Source of the DNA: Planctomycetota bacterium | GTDB lineage: Bacteria > Planctomycetota > GCA-002687715 | Direction of reading: 5' to 3' | Assembly: GCA_002687715.1 (NCBI GenBank) | Contig: NZBC01000052.1 | Location: 1-33,104 of the forward strand | DNA: 33,104 nt | Shown: in pieces, positions 1 through 8,882 of the stretch | Layout: each line of letters opens with the position of its first letter | Numbering within the stretch: position 1 is the stretch's first letter | Notes under the pieces: generated by a model | Seen by the model: only the letters and a program-made list of their open reading frames with translations | What the model was told of the DNA's origin: nothing | Database searches by the model: none | Translations under genes and position numbers: made by a program

Positions 1-42
1 ACGGAGGTCGCGAACCGCGCCTTGCAGATCCTGGACTCCTGA
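1..42 (+). CDS. 3' end of a truncated CDS (partial)
   Basis: An open frame enters from the left edge and reads TEVANRALQILDS before a TGA stop at 40-42. It has the codon composition of the surrounding genes. Only 13 residues are visible, so no family can be assigned. It could be chance readthrough, but no gene on the other strand covers this stretch and the next + strand gene is far away. Confidence 0.35.
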   Translation, partial: TEVANRALQILDS

Positions 43-306
43 ACAGTGGGAGCGTGGATCTCGTCCCGGGAGCGCCGACCTCCCGAGGGTGTGAGGGAAT
101 CGGCTCCGAGGCGAGCGAAGCGCCCAGAGCGGTGGTGGCAAGGACGGCGAAGCGAGCGGGGCAGTCCCCGTGACCGAACCTGACGTAGTCCAGCGGCGCT
201 CCGGGTCGAACGCAGCCCGGATTGCGATTCACTCACACCCTCTTCAGATCCGCTCGGTTCCGGATCCGGCTTCGCGCCAGAGCAGGCCTGGAGGTCCGCG
301 CTCCCG
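43..306. other. Intergenic stretch without a recognisable gene
   Basis: No convincing CDS was found here; short open frames exist on both strands but have no recognisable content. The left half carries GC-rich phrases such as GCGAGCGAAGCG that resemble the tandem repeat near 25231-25394. The right part (245-306) is a diverged copy of the dispersed palindromic element and touches the stop codon of the FHA gene at 307-309. Confidence 0.5.
245..306 (+). repeat. Dispersed palindromic element, copy 1 (diverged)
   Basis: The loop GGCTTCG and the right arm (280-306, containing TGGAGGTCCGCGCTCCC) match the best copy at 25115-25193. The left arm survives only as CAGATCCGCTCGG. It lies immediately downstream of the FHA gene's stop codon. 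Confidence 0.6.
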
Positions 307-735
307 TCAACGGCGGCTGGCGCCCGTACTCTCGGAAGCAGGCTCCACGTCGGCCGCGAACGCAATCACACGAAGCCGCACTCCCTCGCGCTCACCGAAC
401 ACGATGGCGACCGGATCATCCCGTAGGTCGTCGAGAGTGAACACCGCTCGTGACACCAGCCGGCCCGCGACTTTCACCCCGTTCGTGGACAGGTCCTCCA
501 CGATGATGCGACCGGCGGGCTCATGGCAGATCGCGAAATGACGACGCGAGATGCGGCGGAACGCGCGGTCCGTCTCCAGCGCGGCGCGTCCGCGCTCGCA
601 CGCGATCCGGGTGCTCGCCGCGCTGAGATCGCACGATCGACTGCGGCCGACGATGAGCCGTTGACCGGGTGCGATCAGATGGCGCTCCTCGAGAAAGAGA
701 CCGGCGGTGCCCTCCAGGAGAAGTTGCATGGTCAT
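307..735 (-). CDS. FHA-domain protein, translationally coupled to the Ser/Thr kinase
   Basis: This 142-residue soluble protein consists essentially of one forkhead-associated domain. FHA domains bind phosphothreonine peptides. Visible landmarks are the GR pair at residues 30-31 (IVGRSRS), the SxxH motif at 63-66 (SRRH) and the NG pair at 85-86 (DLSTNG). The stretch between GR and SxxH is longer than usual and rich in Arg and Ala. Its ATG shares the A of the TGA stop of the upstream kinase (TGATG), so it should be translated by reinitiation after the kinase. The inferred role is to bind the autophosphorylated kinase or its substrates. There is no signal peptide or membrane segment, so it acts in the cytoplasm. 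The domain call is solid; the partner is inferred from context. Confidence 0.85.
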   Translation of the reverse strand: MTMQLLLEGTAGLFLEERHLIAPGQRLIVGRSRSCDLSAASTRIACERGRAALETDRAFRRISRRHFAICHEPAGRIIVEDLSTNGVKVAGRLVSRAVFTLDDLRDDPVAIVFGEREGVRLRVIAFAADVEPASESTGASRR

Positions 736-3700
736 CAGCGCTTGTGCTCCCGGCCACGGAGCCGCGCGTCGACGCTGAGGTCGGAGATGCGCACCGTGGG
801 GAACCCGCTGACGCGCAGTCCGCCCTTCCGGAGGTCGAACGTCGCCTTGTCCGAAGCGGAGAACAACCGGTCGCCGATCCAGATCCGGGCGTTCTGACCG
901 CCGGCATCGATGGTCAACCGGATCGAGATCGGCTCGCGTTGCTTGAACTTGAGCGGCCTGGCGACGCGTCTCGCGTGGCGTTCGTAGGCCGAGAGGTCGC
1001 CCTTCCAGATGCCGAGCCGTCCCACGGACCGTTCCTGGAACAGGCTCCGCTCGAGCCCGTGCAGCTCCTGTGCCCGAAAGGGGCGACCGTCCAGCGTGCG
1101 GTCGAACGCGACGAACACGAAATCGTGCAGCGCAATGCTCAAGAACGTCGGGGGAAAGTCGTCTTCGTCGAACACCAGCTGGAAGCGCAGGTCGATCTGG
1201 GCGTCCCCCAGGGGCGGCAGCTTCACTTGCAAGGGCGGTAGCCGGTCCGGACGGACACTGGCGAGGCTGGCATGAGGGACGGTCAACCGCACTCCAGAAC
1301 GCGTCTCCTTCGCCCGCGGCGGCAGCACGACGCCCGGGATCTCCCCTGCCCCCTCACCGAGCGCGAGGCGCAGGCGAACGATGCCGCGCTCCGAATCGGC
1401 AGCCACGTGCTTGCCGAACGCCCGCCAGTCGGTCGCGAGCCTCGAGTGGGTCTCGAGCTCCTTCTCGAGACCCTCGATCTCGGCCCGGTACGTCTTCCAG
1501 AACGGATGCCCGGACCACCCACGCGTCCGGCGGAGAGCCCGTCGAAGCTGATCCAGGGCCTCCTTCGCACCCGTCATGTCGCCGGCACCCGCCAAGCGCC
1601 GCGCATGCAACAGCGACCGGTACGCGTCGCGGTCCGAATCGCGGTCGAACGACGCCAACCGACGTTCGGCACCGGCGCGGGCGAGCTTCTCCAAGTACAG
1701 CCGAACTTCATCCGACATGGGCAGTGACGCCAGCATCTCCAGGGCGAGATCGTCATCGCCGTCGAGATAAGCCAGCGCGGCCCCCGCGCCAGCCGGCGCC
1801 TCCATCGTCCGCACGGTGAGGATCTCGAGCAGGCTCGCGGGGAGCAGATCGGTCACGGCGTACCTCCGCTCGAATCCCGACTTGTCTCGGGCGACCAGGC
1901 TCGATCCCTCACGGCGGAGCAAGGTGCGCGGCGCGATGAAACCGTGCCCCCGCAGCCGCGGTCGGAACGTCACCGGCGGCTCGAGGTCGGTTTCCGGGAC
2001 GGCACCCGCCACGGTCTCGCGCAGCATCACGCCGGCCTTCACGACCACGAGGATGCGCCGGCTGAGCTCCCGCTCATCCTGCAGGCCCGGGACCTCCCGC
2101 GGGTCGGCGAGCGCGTCGAGGGCCCGCTCCATGTTGCCGATACGGCGTTTGCGCTCCTCCTCGAGCAGCCCCTCGATGCCGCCGCGAACGAACATCTCCC
2201 GGACCTCCTGCGCCCGACGGATCTCCGCGTCGATCGCGGCCTCGATCCGTTTCACCGACGATGCGGCCTCGGTCTTCGCCTCCGGGACGTGATCGCGCGC
2301 CCGGTCGAGCGCGGAGTCGACCCGACTCCGGGCTGAACGCAGCTTCTTTGCCTTCAGGTGGACAGCGACCTGCGCCATCTCTCCCTGCCAGTACTTGCGC
2401 GGTCGTTCGGCCACGGCCTCGAGATACTCGCGGCGGAGGTCCTCGACCTCCTTGCGCTGCGCCGACGTGAGGAAATCGCGCTTGTACGGAGGGATGAGCT
2501 TGGTGATCTGATTGCGTGCGGTGGGTCCGTCGAGGAACTCCCGAAGGCTCGTGTACCAGTGGCGGAGCTCGCGGACGAGGTCCTCCTTCACCACGCCCCG
2601 CGTTTCCTCTAGCTCCGTCTCCACGAGTTTCTTCACCGACTTCACGTGCTCGTCGATTCGTTGGCGCAGCACGATATCCTGCGGTCTCGGAGCGCCGATG
2701 AGATTGATGGCATTCACGAGCTCCGGCCGCAGCATGCTCACGAGGTAGACGATTCGGTCGGGTGTCTTGGGAGCCTCCGCGGGCGGTTCGGGTGTTTTGT
2801 ACTTCCGGAGCTCCTCCTCGGCATCAACCCGCGCCCGATCGATGCAGCTCACGATTGCCTTGACGTACGAGTCCTCCACCGATTTCAACGCAGCCCGGGC
2901 CTCCGGGTCCTGCGGTGGCAGGTTCTTCACCAGCCGACGCACCCGGGCCAGCAGACCGTAGTCAACCGACGTCGCCGCGAGCCCGGCCCGGATCTCCCTC
3001 AGACTGAGCCGCACGGGGAGCGTCGGGTCGGTGGGCACATGGACGTTCGGGTCCCGGTCCTTCTTCGGATCGTCGTCGAGCGCCATCAGCGTCACTGCGA
3101 TCGCACCGACCACGAGCACGGCCGCCAGCCCTGCCTTGGCCAGGAGCGGAAGCCCCCGCCGCGGGAAGGCGGCCGGCGTCCGGCCCTCGCGCAACGCCCG
3201 GATGTCCGCGAGGAATTCACCCGCGCTCTGATACCGGCGGTGCGGTCGTTTCTCGAGCCCCCGCAACAGCACGAAATCGAACGCCTGCGGGAGTCCTTTG
3301 ACGTGGTGGCTCGGTGGAGCGGGCGCCTCATTGAGCAGACGGGTCAGCACCTCGGCCACCGTCTGTCCGTCGAACGGGGCCACGCCGCACAGCGAACGAT
3401 AAACGGTCGACGCGACGCTGAAGAGATCCGATCGGGTGTCCACCTGGTCAGGGGCCGTCGCCTGCTCCGGCGACATGTACTGCGGCGTACCGACGGCGCC
3501 CCCCTGCTGTGTGAGCGATGGATCGACGCTCCGCTTGGCAAGCCCGAGGTCAAGCAGGCGTGGGATGCCATCGACGTCGATGAGAATGTTGGCCGGCTTC
3601 ACGTCACGATGAACGACCCCGCGCGCGTGCGCGTGTCCCAGTGCGTCGAGGACGGACTCGGCGAGATCCAGCACTTCCGGGGTGGGCAGCTTCCCGCGTT

Positions 3701-4019
3701 CATCGAGCAACTCCTGGACGGAGAAACCCTCGACGTAGTCCATGGCGAACCAACAGAAGCCGTCGCCCTGGCCAGCACCGATCCCCCGGACGATTCCGGG
3801 ATGATCGAGCGCCCCGGCAAGCCGGGCTTCACGGAACAGGCGGAGCGCCCGCTGCTCTCCGCGCTCGCCGAGCGTCGTGATGACCTTGAGCGCGACCTCA
3901 CGGTCGAGCGCTTTCTGGCAGGCGCGGAAGACCCGGCTCGTCGCTCCCCTCCCGATCTCCTCGAGAATACGGAAACCGGGGACCTGAGGAAGCAGATGAT
4001 CGCCTTGAGGTCCCGTCAT
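735..4019 (-). CDS. Transmembrane Hanks-type Ser/Thr protein kinase with large C-terminal extracytoplasmic region
   Basis: This 1094-residue protein has an N-terminal kinase domain at about 16-275. It carries the Gly loop (GRGATSRV, 23-30), the catalytic Lys in VALKV (K45), E64, the catalytic loop HRDVKPAN (137-144), a DLG metal motif in place of DFG (157-159), and SPE in the APE position (183-185). One membrane helix follows at about 291-313. Roughly 780 residues would then lie outside the cytoplasm: first a charged, helix-rich, probably coiled-coil stretch (about 335-650), later a beta-rich C-terminal domain (about 943-1085) that looks like a jelly-roll or concanavalin-like fold. The last point is inference. 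The architecture is that of a receptor kinase with a PknB-like catalytic half and an unusual sensor. Its TGA overlaps the FHA gene start, and the gluzincin-like gene lies 78 bases upstream. No good Shine-Dalgarno sequence precedes the ATG. Confidence 0.93.
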   Translation of the reverse strand: MTGPQGDHLLPQVPGFRILEEIGRGATSRVFRACQKALDREVALKVITTLGERGEQRALRLFREARLAGALDHPGIVRGIGAGQGDGFCWFAMDYVEGFSVQELLDERGKLPTPEVLDLAESVLDALGHAHARGVVHRDVKPANILIDVDGIPRLLDLGLAKRSVDPSLTQQGGAVGTPQYMSPEQATAPDQVDTRSDLFSVASTVYRSLCGVAPFDGQTVAEVLTRLLNEAPAPPSHHVKGLPQAFDFVLLRGLEKRPHRRYQSAGEFLADIRALREGRTPAAFPRRGLPLLAKAGLAAVLVVGAIAVTLMALDDDPKKDRDPNVHVPTDPTLPVRLSLREIRAGLAATSVDYGLLARVRRLVKNLPPQDPEARAALKSVEDSYVKAIVSCIDRARVDAEEELRKYKTPEPPAEAPKTPDRIVYLVSMLRPELVNAINLIGAPRPQDIVLRQRIDEHVKSVKKLVETELEETRGVVKEDLVRELRHWYTSLREFLDGPTARNQITKLIPPYKRDFLTSAQRKEVEDLRREYLEAVAERPRKYWQGEMAQVAVHLKAKKLRSARSRVDSALDRARDHVPEAKTEAASSVKRIEAAIDAEIRRAQEVREMFVRGGIEGLLEEERKRRIGNMERALDALADPREVPGLQDERELSRRILVVVKAGVMLRETVAGAVPETDLEPPVTFRPRLRGHGFIAPRTLLRREGSSLVARDKSGFERRYAVTDLLPASLLEILTVRTMEAPAGAGAALAYLDGDDDLALEMLASLPMSDEVRLYLEKLARAGAERRLASFDRDSDRDAYRSLLHARRLAGAGDMTGAKEALDQLRRALRRTRGWSGHPFWKTYRAEIEGLEKELETHSRLATDWRAFGKHVAADSERGIVRLRLALGEGAGEIPGVVLPPRAKETRSGVRLTVPHASLASVRPDRLPPLQVKLPPLGDAQIDLRFQLVFDEDDFPPTFLSIALHDFVFVAFDRTLDGRPFRAQELHGLERSLFQERSVGRLGIWKGDLSAYERHARRVARPLKFKQREPISIRLTIDAGGQNARIWIGDRLFSASDKATFDLRKGGLRVSGFPTVRISDLSVDARLRGREHKR

Positions 4020-4097
4020 GGGCGTCGACTCATTTCAACGAGAGCCCTCGATCGGATTGGGGGGGACTGCGCCCGCGTCCGGTCCGGACTCGCGTAG

Positions 4098-5066
4098 CTA
4101 CTTCATGCCGCCCTTCGCCCACTTGCGCCACGCCTCGTCCAGCTCGGTCAGCGTGAGGTCGAAGGAATCTCGCAGAGCCCGCTCCTGGGCCTTCTCCATT
4201 GCCGGCGTGAACGCCGGGTCGTACGTCTTCGGCCAGTAGGTCTTCAGCTTTCGGAGGAAGAGGCAGAACTTCTTCCGGTCCTGGGTGATGAGGTAGTCGA
4301 TGATCGACCATGACTTCCCCATCTCCGGCGCCGCGATCTGGTTCATGCGTAACGGGAGGATCGCCTTGAGCGGCTTGTCGCTCTTCTTCCGCACCATCTT
4401 GCGGACGGTCTCCTTCCACTTCTTCCACTCGATGTCGGCCAGCTTCTCCATGTTGCCGGCCTGGTCCCCATAGCCGCCCCCGAAGCAGTAGCAGTTGGTG
4501 CGGCGCATGACGCGCGCTTCGAGGTAGCAACCGAACCCCTCCTCGAGCCACGGGGGGCTCGGGCGGTTGTTGTAGCCGTAGCGGATCACGCACATGTGAC
4601 CGACCACGTGCGCCGCGACGTTCCGCAGATGCTTGACCGAGATCGGCCTCGCGTGCATGAAGATCGTCACTCGGGGCGACGGCTGCGGCCAGTAGCTCTG
4701 CTTCGGCGCGTAGCTCCCGAACCCACCGTACGTCGTGTACTTCTTGTCGTACCAGGCGATCGCGCGGCGGTGCTGGATCTTGTTGTTACAGACGATGACG
4801 AGGCACTTCTTGCGGCCCCACATGTCCTTCCACGACTCGACCCCGGAGATCTTCTGCCATTGTTTGAACGCATCGTCGGCCGCCTTGGCGATCGGACGGG
4901 TCAGGGACACGCTCAGGGTCGACGCGAAGATGAACGCATCGCTCTCGAGGGGCTTCACCCGGAGTCGGCTCGCCCTCGCGAGTTCCGCCACCTCCGTCTC
5001 GTAGTCCTGGGCCGGAGCAACGGCGTTCAACGAGGCAATCATTGCGATGAGAGCGATGCGGGACAT
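4098..5066 (-). CDS. Secreted gluzincin-like (peptidase MA-type) protein with degenerate HExxH
   Basis: This 322-residue protein has a signal peptide ending around APAQ (residues 17-20). The middle resembles bacterial peptidase-MA-like proteins, in which HExxH is followed some 20 residues later by a WLxEG motif supplying the third zinc ligand. Here the first motif reads HVVGH (153-157): both His are kept but the catalytic Glu is Val. The second motif, PWLEEGFGCYLE (172-183), is intact. The C-terminal half is Lys- and Trp-rich (EWKKWKE) with helical repeats, and an added Cys-rich patch (NCYCFGG) lies at about 191-197. It is probably a catalytically dead binding protein, or the family assignment is loose. 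The start is fixed by AGGAGA about 9 bases upstream of the ATG. It lies between the sigma54 activator and the kinase, all on the same strand. Confidence 0.75.
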   Translation of the reverse strand: MSRIALIAMIASLNAVAPAQDYETEVAELARASRLRVKPLESDAFIFASTLSVSLTRPIAKAADDAFKQWQKISGVESWKDMWGRKKCLVIVCNNKIQHRRAIAWYDKKYTTYGGFGSYAPKQSYWPQPSPRVTIFMHARPISVKHLRNVAAHVVGHMCVIRYGYNNRPSPPWLEEGFGCYLEARVMRRTNCYCFGGGYGDQAGNMEKLADIEWKKWKETVRKMVRKKSDKPLKAILPLRMNQIAAPEMGKSWSIIDYLITQDRKKFCLFLRKLKTYWPKTYDPAFTPAMEKAQERALRDSFDLTLTELDEAWRKWAKGGMK

Positions 5067-5094
5067 CGAAGGTCGTCTCCTGGAATTCTCGGCC

Positions 5095-5117
5095 GGGGAA
5101 GACGGCAGGCCTTCCCC
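5095..5117 (-). terminator. Hairpin between the sigma54 activator and the gluzincin-like gene
   Basis: GGGGAAG (5095-5101) and CTTCCCC (5111-5117) form a perfect 7-bp stem with a 9-base loop. It starts 10 bases after the activator's stop codon (5128-5130). There is no U-tract, so it may be a weak terminator or an mRNA-end stabiliser that uncouples the activator from the kinase genes. Confidence 0.4.
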
Positions 5118-5127
5118 CCGTTTCGCC

Positions 5128-7092
5128 TCAGTCGAACGAAACGCCGTACTTGTCCAGCTTACGCTGCAGCGTGAACCGTGTGATCCCCAGAAGGCTCGCG
5201 GCCTTGGTCTTGTTGCCCTTGGCCTTGCCGAGCGCTTTGCGGATCTCCCGGGTCTCGATGGCTTCGATCAGACCGTTGAGGTCCTCGAAATCGGAGTCCT
5301 TGCCCACGAGCATCTCCCCCGCCTCCAGGATGTTCCGGGAGATCGACGTCCGCACGACGACGGGACCGGCGAGCACGCTGAGGCGCTTCACCTCGTTCTC
5401 GAGCTCGCGGACGTTGCCCGGCCACGCGTAGGAGCACAGGACGTCGAGCGCCTCCGGGTCCACCTTCGGCGGCGCCTCCGGCGTCACGTGCTTCCTGAAG
5501 AAGTGGGTCATGAGATCCGGGATGTCCTCGCGTCGCTCCCGAAGTGGCGGCACCGTCACTGGCAACACCCGGAGCCGGTAGTAGAGGTCCTCGCGGAACT
5601 CCCCCGTCGACACCATGCCGGCCAGGTCCCGGTTGCTGGCAGCCACGACCCGGACATCGACCTGGATCGGCTCCTTGCCGCCGACCGGTCGGACCTCGCC
5701 CTCCTGCAGGACGCGGAGCAGCCGGCTCTGCATCGCCGGGCTCATCTCGGATACCTCGTCGAGGAACAGAGTGCCGCCGTCAGCGGCTTCGAAGAGCCCC
5801 TGTTTGGCCCGGTCGGCACCCGTGAATGCGCCACGGGTGTGCCCGAACAGCTCGCTCTCGAGCAGCGTCTCCGGAATAGCGGCGCAGTTGATCGAGATGA
5901 ACGGTTCCTTCTGGCGGCCGGAGTTGGCGTGAATGCACCGCGCGACGAGCTCCTTGCCGGTGCCCGATTCACCCTGAACGAGGACCGGGAAATCCGTCGC
6001 CGAGACCTTCTGCAGCAAGTGGCGGAGCTCGTCCATGCGAGCGGAGCCGCCGAGCAGGGCGCGATACCCGACGTACGGGTCGTCCCCACCGGGCGTCATC
6101 GCCGACTTGATGCGGCTCAACTCGGAGCCTTGCCGCTCGACCTCGGACTGCAGCTTCTTGTTGAGTTCCTCGACCTCGTTCCGTTTGGACACGAGGTCGT
6201 TCATGAGGGTGCGGTTCGCGAGCGCAATCCCGGCCTGATCCGCGAGGATGCCGAGGACGGCCTGGTCGTCCGGCGAGAACGCACCGAGGTGCAGCCGGTT
6301 GTCGACGTAGATGACACCAGTTATGCGGCCGCTGCCTTTCACGGGAACGCAAAGCACGGAAAGCAACCCGAGACTCTCGACGCTCTCCAGCTTGGAGAAA
6401 CGTGGGTCCTCCGCGGCGTTCACCGCCAGGACGCTCTCGCCGCGCGTGCCCACCTGGATCGCGATCGACCACGACACCTCGAACTCGGGCTTCGAGAGGT
6501 CTTGTTGCTCGATGTTGCGCGCGGCGGCGAACTCCATTCCCTCCTTGCCGGAGAGAATCAGGAAGCCCCGTTCGCTACCCGTCAGCTCGACCGCAGCGTC
6601 GATGATGCGATCCAGCAGGTCCGAGGCATCAGGGTTGGCGTTCAGCGCGTTCGTCACCTCGGCCACGCACTGCAGGCGTTTGCCGAGCGCGTCCGTCACC
6701 GGCCCGCCGACGGTGTCGGGTTCCGGTGGCGACTCCGTGACCGTCATCTCGGAGGTCGTCGAACGGGGTCCGGCCGCGCCCGACGGCCCCACATCAAAGG
6801 TGATGCGAGTGCTCCCGATCGTCAGCACGTCGCCGGGGCGAAGCGGTGCTGACCGGATGCGACGTCCGTTCCGGAACGTACCGTTCTGGCTCCCGACGTC
6901 GACGACGCGCCACCCCCCGGGGCGGGGCTCGATCCTGATGTGCTGACGCGAGGCTCGGGCGTCGGAGAGGATGACCTGGTTCTCCGGAGCCCGCCCCAAC
7001 GTAATGGCGGAGCCACTGAGAGGAACGACCTGCTCCTCTCCCTTGGCCTGAATGATGATGCGGGCCGTCTCGGTGCCGAGTTCGGTTTCCAC
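5128..7092 (-). CDS. FHA-GAF-sigma54 activator (AAA+, Fis-type HTH)
   Basis: This 654-residue enhancer-binding protein activates RNA polymerase carrying sigma54. Domains in order: FHA (about 10-100; LGRAPEN at 32-38, SRQH at 48-51, SQNGTF at 68-73); GAF (about 140-300); a coiled-coil linker (300-330); the AAA+ domain (about 345-570) with Walker A GESGTGKE (374-381), the sigma54-contacting loop GAFTGA (421-426), Walker B GGTLFLDE (439-446) and the R-finger region; and a Fis-type helix-turn-helix (about 605-650, NKTKAASLLGITRFTLQRKL). All key residues are present, so it should be active. The FHA module suggests input from Ser/Thr phosphorylation, consistent with the kinase downstream. The start is GTG with GGGGGAG about 8 bases upstream. 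Its target genes cannot be read from the window. Confidence 0.95.
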   Translation of the reverse strand: METELGTETARIIIQAKGEEQVVPLSGSAITLGRAPENQVILSDARASRQHIRIEPRPGGWRVVDVGSQNGTFRNGRRIRSAPLRPGDVLTIGSTRITFDVGPSGAAGPRSTTSEMTVTESPPEPDTVGGPVTDALGKRLQCVAEVTNALNANPDASDLLDRIIDAAVELTGSERGFLILSGKEGMEFAAARNIEQQDLSKPEFEVSWSIAIQVGTRGESVLAVNAAEDPRFSKLESVESLGLLSVLCVPVKGSGRITGVIYVDNRLHLGAFSPDDQAVLGILADQAGIALANRTLMNDLVSKRNEVEELNKKLQSEVERQGSELSRIKSAMTPGGDDPYVGYRALLGGSARMDELRHLLQKVSATDFPVLVQGESGTGKELVARCIHANSGRQKEPFISINCAAIPETLLESELFGHTRGAFTGADRAKQGLFEAADGGTLFLDEVSEMSPAMQSRLLRVLQEGEVRPVGGKEPIQVDVRVVAASNRDLAGMVSTGEFREDLYYRLRVLPVTVPPLRERREDIPDLMTHFFRKHVTPEAPPKVDPEALDVLCSYAWPGNVRELENEVKRLSVLAGPVVVRTSISRNILEAGEMLVGKDSDFEDLNGLIEAIETREIRKALGKAKGNKTKAASLLGITRFTLQRKLDKYGVSFD

Positions 7093-7207
7093 GATCTGAT
7101 CTCCCCCAGTGTCGGATGATGACGCGCTCCAAGGGCTAAATGACGACGAAGCACGCGATCAGGCCGCGTTGCGGGGTTCGCGACCCGGGGAAAAGGTGCT
7201 GGGCTCG

Positions 7208-7222
7208 TTCCGTTGTACGGAA
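7208..7222. promoter_or_regulatory. Inverted repeat between waaF and the sigma54 activator
   Basis: TTCCGT (7208-7213) and ACGGAA (7217-7222) are perfect inverted 6-mers separated by TGT. The repeat lies in the 216-base gap after waaF and 116 bases before the activator start. It could be an operator for the activator gene or a weak transcript-end hairpin for the LPS operon. The rest of the gap shows nothing else recognisable. Confidence 0.25.
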
Positions 7223-7308
7223 GCAGTAGGGGCGGAGTCAAAGAAATCCGAGCGTTTTCGCGCCGTCGGAGCGGAAGCGCCCAAGTAACACGGAAACCAC
7301 AAGTTCTC

Positions 7309-8388
7309 TCAACCCTCGGAGGGCGCCTCGGTCCCCGGAAGCAACGCCGCCACGGCCGCCATCACCTCGGAGACGGTGACGAGGTTCATGCAGCGGTGGT
7401 CGGTGGGACACGTCTTCAGATGACACGGCCCGCAATCGACGGCGTGGCGGACGACGCGTGTCCGCTCCAGGTTCCAGGCGGTCCACTCCGGCCACGTCGA
7501 GCCCATCACCACGACGACCGGGCAACCGCCGGCGACCGCCACGTGTCTCGGGCCGCTGTCCGTGCTCACGAGGAGGTCCAGCTCTCGCATCGCGGCCGGG
7601 AGGACATCGAGTCCGATCGGGGTCGCCGATGTGTCGAGCAGGTCGTCCCCCGCCTCAGCACGAATCTCCGCAGCGATCTCGGTCTCCCCCGGTCCGCACA
7701 GGAGGACCGGTTGAAGACCGCGCGCAATGAGCTCACGCGCGAGCTCTCCGAAACGTGCCGGCGGCCAAAGCTTGCTCGACCCGAACCGCGCGCCCGGGTT
7801 CAGTCCGACGAGCGGCCGGCCCGGGTCGCGGCCGAGACGGCCGAACAGGGCTCGCACGCCTTCTCGCGCGCCGTCCCGCGAAGGCAGCACGTACTCGACC
7901 CCCACGGACGCGACACCGACCAGGTCCAGGAGCCGTTGGTAGTAGACGGGCATGGGCGTCGGCACGCGCTTGCCCTTCGAGAGCTCGGGGCCCAATCGGT
8001 CCGTGAGTAACGGGCCGCGACCGTCGCCCGTGTATCCGATCCGTCGCGGGACGCGGGCCAGGAAGACGGGGATGACCGACGACAAGCTGTTGGTGAGGAG
8101 CAACACCGCATCGAAAGTCTGCGCACGCACCCGACGAGCCACTCTCCACCAGCCCCGTAGTCCGCGCTCCTCGTGCTCCTCGAGCACCAACAACCGGTCC
8201 GCATCCGGATGCCCCCCGATCAGCGGCGCGACATAGCGCTTGCACGCGAGCACGATCTCCGCGTCGGGGAGCGCCGTCCGCAAGGCCCTCAGTGTCGGGG
8301 TCGCCATCACGACGTCGCCGACCCAGTTCGGCATTCGGACGAGCAGGCGTCGGACCCCATGGAGCCCGCGAGGGGTGTCCGAGGTCAC
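7309..8388 (-). CDS. waaF: LPS heptosyltransferase II (GT9 family)
   Basis: This 359-residue cytoplasmic, membrane-associated glycosyltransferase adds the second heptose of the LPS inner core from ADP-heptose. Family marks are [19 protein letters not shown] at 19-37, the donor-site segment [13 protein letters not shown] (197-209), [10 protein letters not shown] (275-284) and the C-terminal Cys cluster [16 protein letters not shown] (319-334), which is typical of WaaF-like proteins. Length is normal. The start is GTG, overlapping the rfaE2 stop as GTGA; the next in-frame Met would cut into the first conserved motif. It is the last gene of the lpxK-rfaE1-rfaE2-waaF operon, which supports ADP-heptose as donor. 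GT9 members are hard to tell apart, so position II rather than I rests on the motif pattern. Confidence 0.9.
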   Translation of the reverse strand: MTSDTPRGLHGVRRLLVRMPNWVGDVVMATPTLRALRTALPDAEIVLACKRYVAPLIGGHPDADRLLVLEEHEERGLRGWWRVARRVRAQTFDAVLLLTNSLSSVIPVFLARVPRRIGYTGDGRGPLLTDRLGPELSKGKRVPTPMPVYYQRLLDLVGVASVGVEYVLPSRDGAREGVRALFGRLGRDPGRPLVGLNPGARFGSSKLWPPARFGELARELIARGLQPVLLCGPGETEIAAEIRAEAGDDLLDTSATPIGLDVLPAAMRELDLLVSTDSGPRHVAVAGGCPVVVVMGSTWPEWTAWNLERTRVVRHAVDCGPCHLKTCPTDHRCMNLVTVSEVMAAVAALLPGTEAPSEG

Positions 8389-8882
8389 GGGGCGAAACGC
8401 TCCTGGATACGGGCGATGAGATCAGACGCCGCGTGGTCCTTGGGGTCGCCCACGATCGCGATGTCGCCGCCGAGCTCCCGCACGACCGCCGCCTCCGGCA
8501 ACGTCTCCTCGGTGTAGTCGCGTCCTTTGGCCCACACGTCGGGGCGGACGAGCCGAATCAGCTGCTCCGCCGTGGGCTCGTCGAACAACGTGACCAGGTC
8601 GACACACGCGAGCGCCGCGACGATCTCCGCACGCTCCCCCTCCGGTACGACCGGGCGTCCCGGTCCCTTGTACGTCCGGACGCTGGCGTCGGTGTTCAGC
8701 CCGACGACGAGGACGTCGCCACGCGTGCGCGCGTCCTCGAGACTCCGGACGTGTCCCACGTGGAGCAGATCGAACGTCCCGTTGGACAGGACGATCCGCC
8801 GTCCGGCCGACCGCCATTGGTCGAGCTGCCGGGTGAGCCTGGCTCGATCAGACACAATCTTCCCCGCCGAAGCCCCCGTCAC
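8385..8882 (-). CDS. rfaE2: D-glycero-beta-D-manno-heptose 1-phosphate adenylyltransferase
   Basis: This 165-residue nucleotidyltransferase converts heptose 1-phosphate and ATP to ADP-heptose. It corresponds to the C-terminal half of HldE. Visible are the nucleotide-binding segment [11 protein letters not shown] with the HxGH signature, [28 protein letters not shown], the [10 protein letters not shown] stretch and [10 protein letters not shown] near the end. The usual Cys of NGCFD is Thr. The frame stays open to an upstream start near 8927, but the GTG at 8880-8882 overlaps the rfaE1 stop as GTGA and puts the N-terminus exactly where the family begins ([12 protein letters not shown]). That start is therefore chosen. 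Confidence 0.92.
   Translation of the reverse strand: MTGASAGKIVSDRARLTRQLDQWRSAGRRIVLSNGTFDLLHVGHVRSLEDARTRGDVLVVGLNTDASVRTYKGPGRPVVPEGERAEIVAALACVDLVTLFDEPTAEQLIRLVRPDVWAKGRDYTEETLPEAAVVRELGGDIAIVGDPKDHAASDLIARIQERFAP

Noticed and set aside
5047..6852. Plus-strand open frame of 601 codons opposite the sigma54 activator
   Set aside because: It is antisense to intact FHA, GAF, AAA+ and HTH motifs; the translation is low-complexity.
7172..7187. tRNA T-arm-like sequence GGGTTCGCGACCC
   Set aside because: The loop lacks the conserved A58 and there is no matching anticodon arm or acceptor stem around it.
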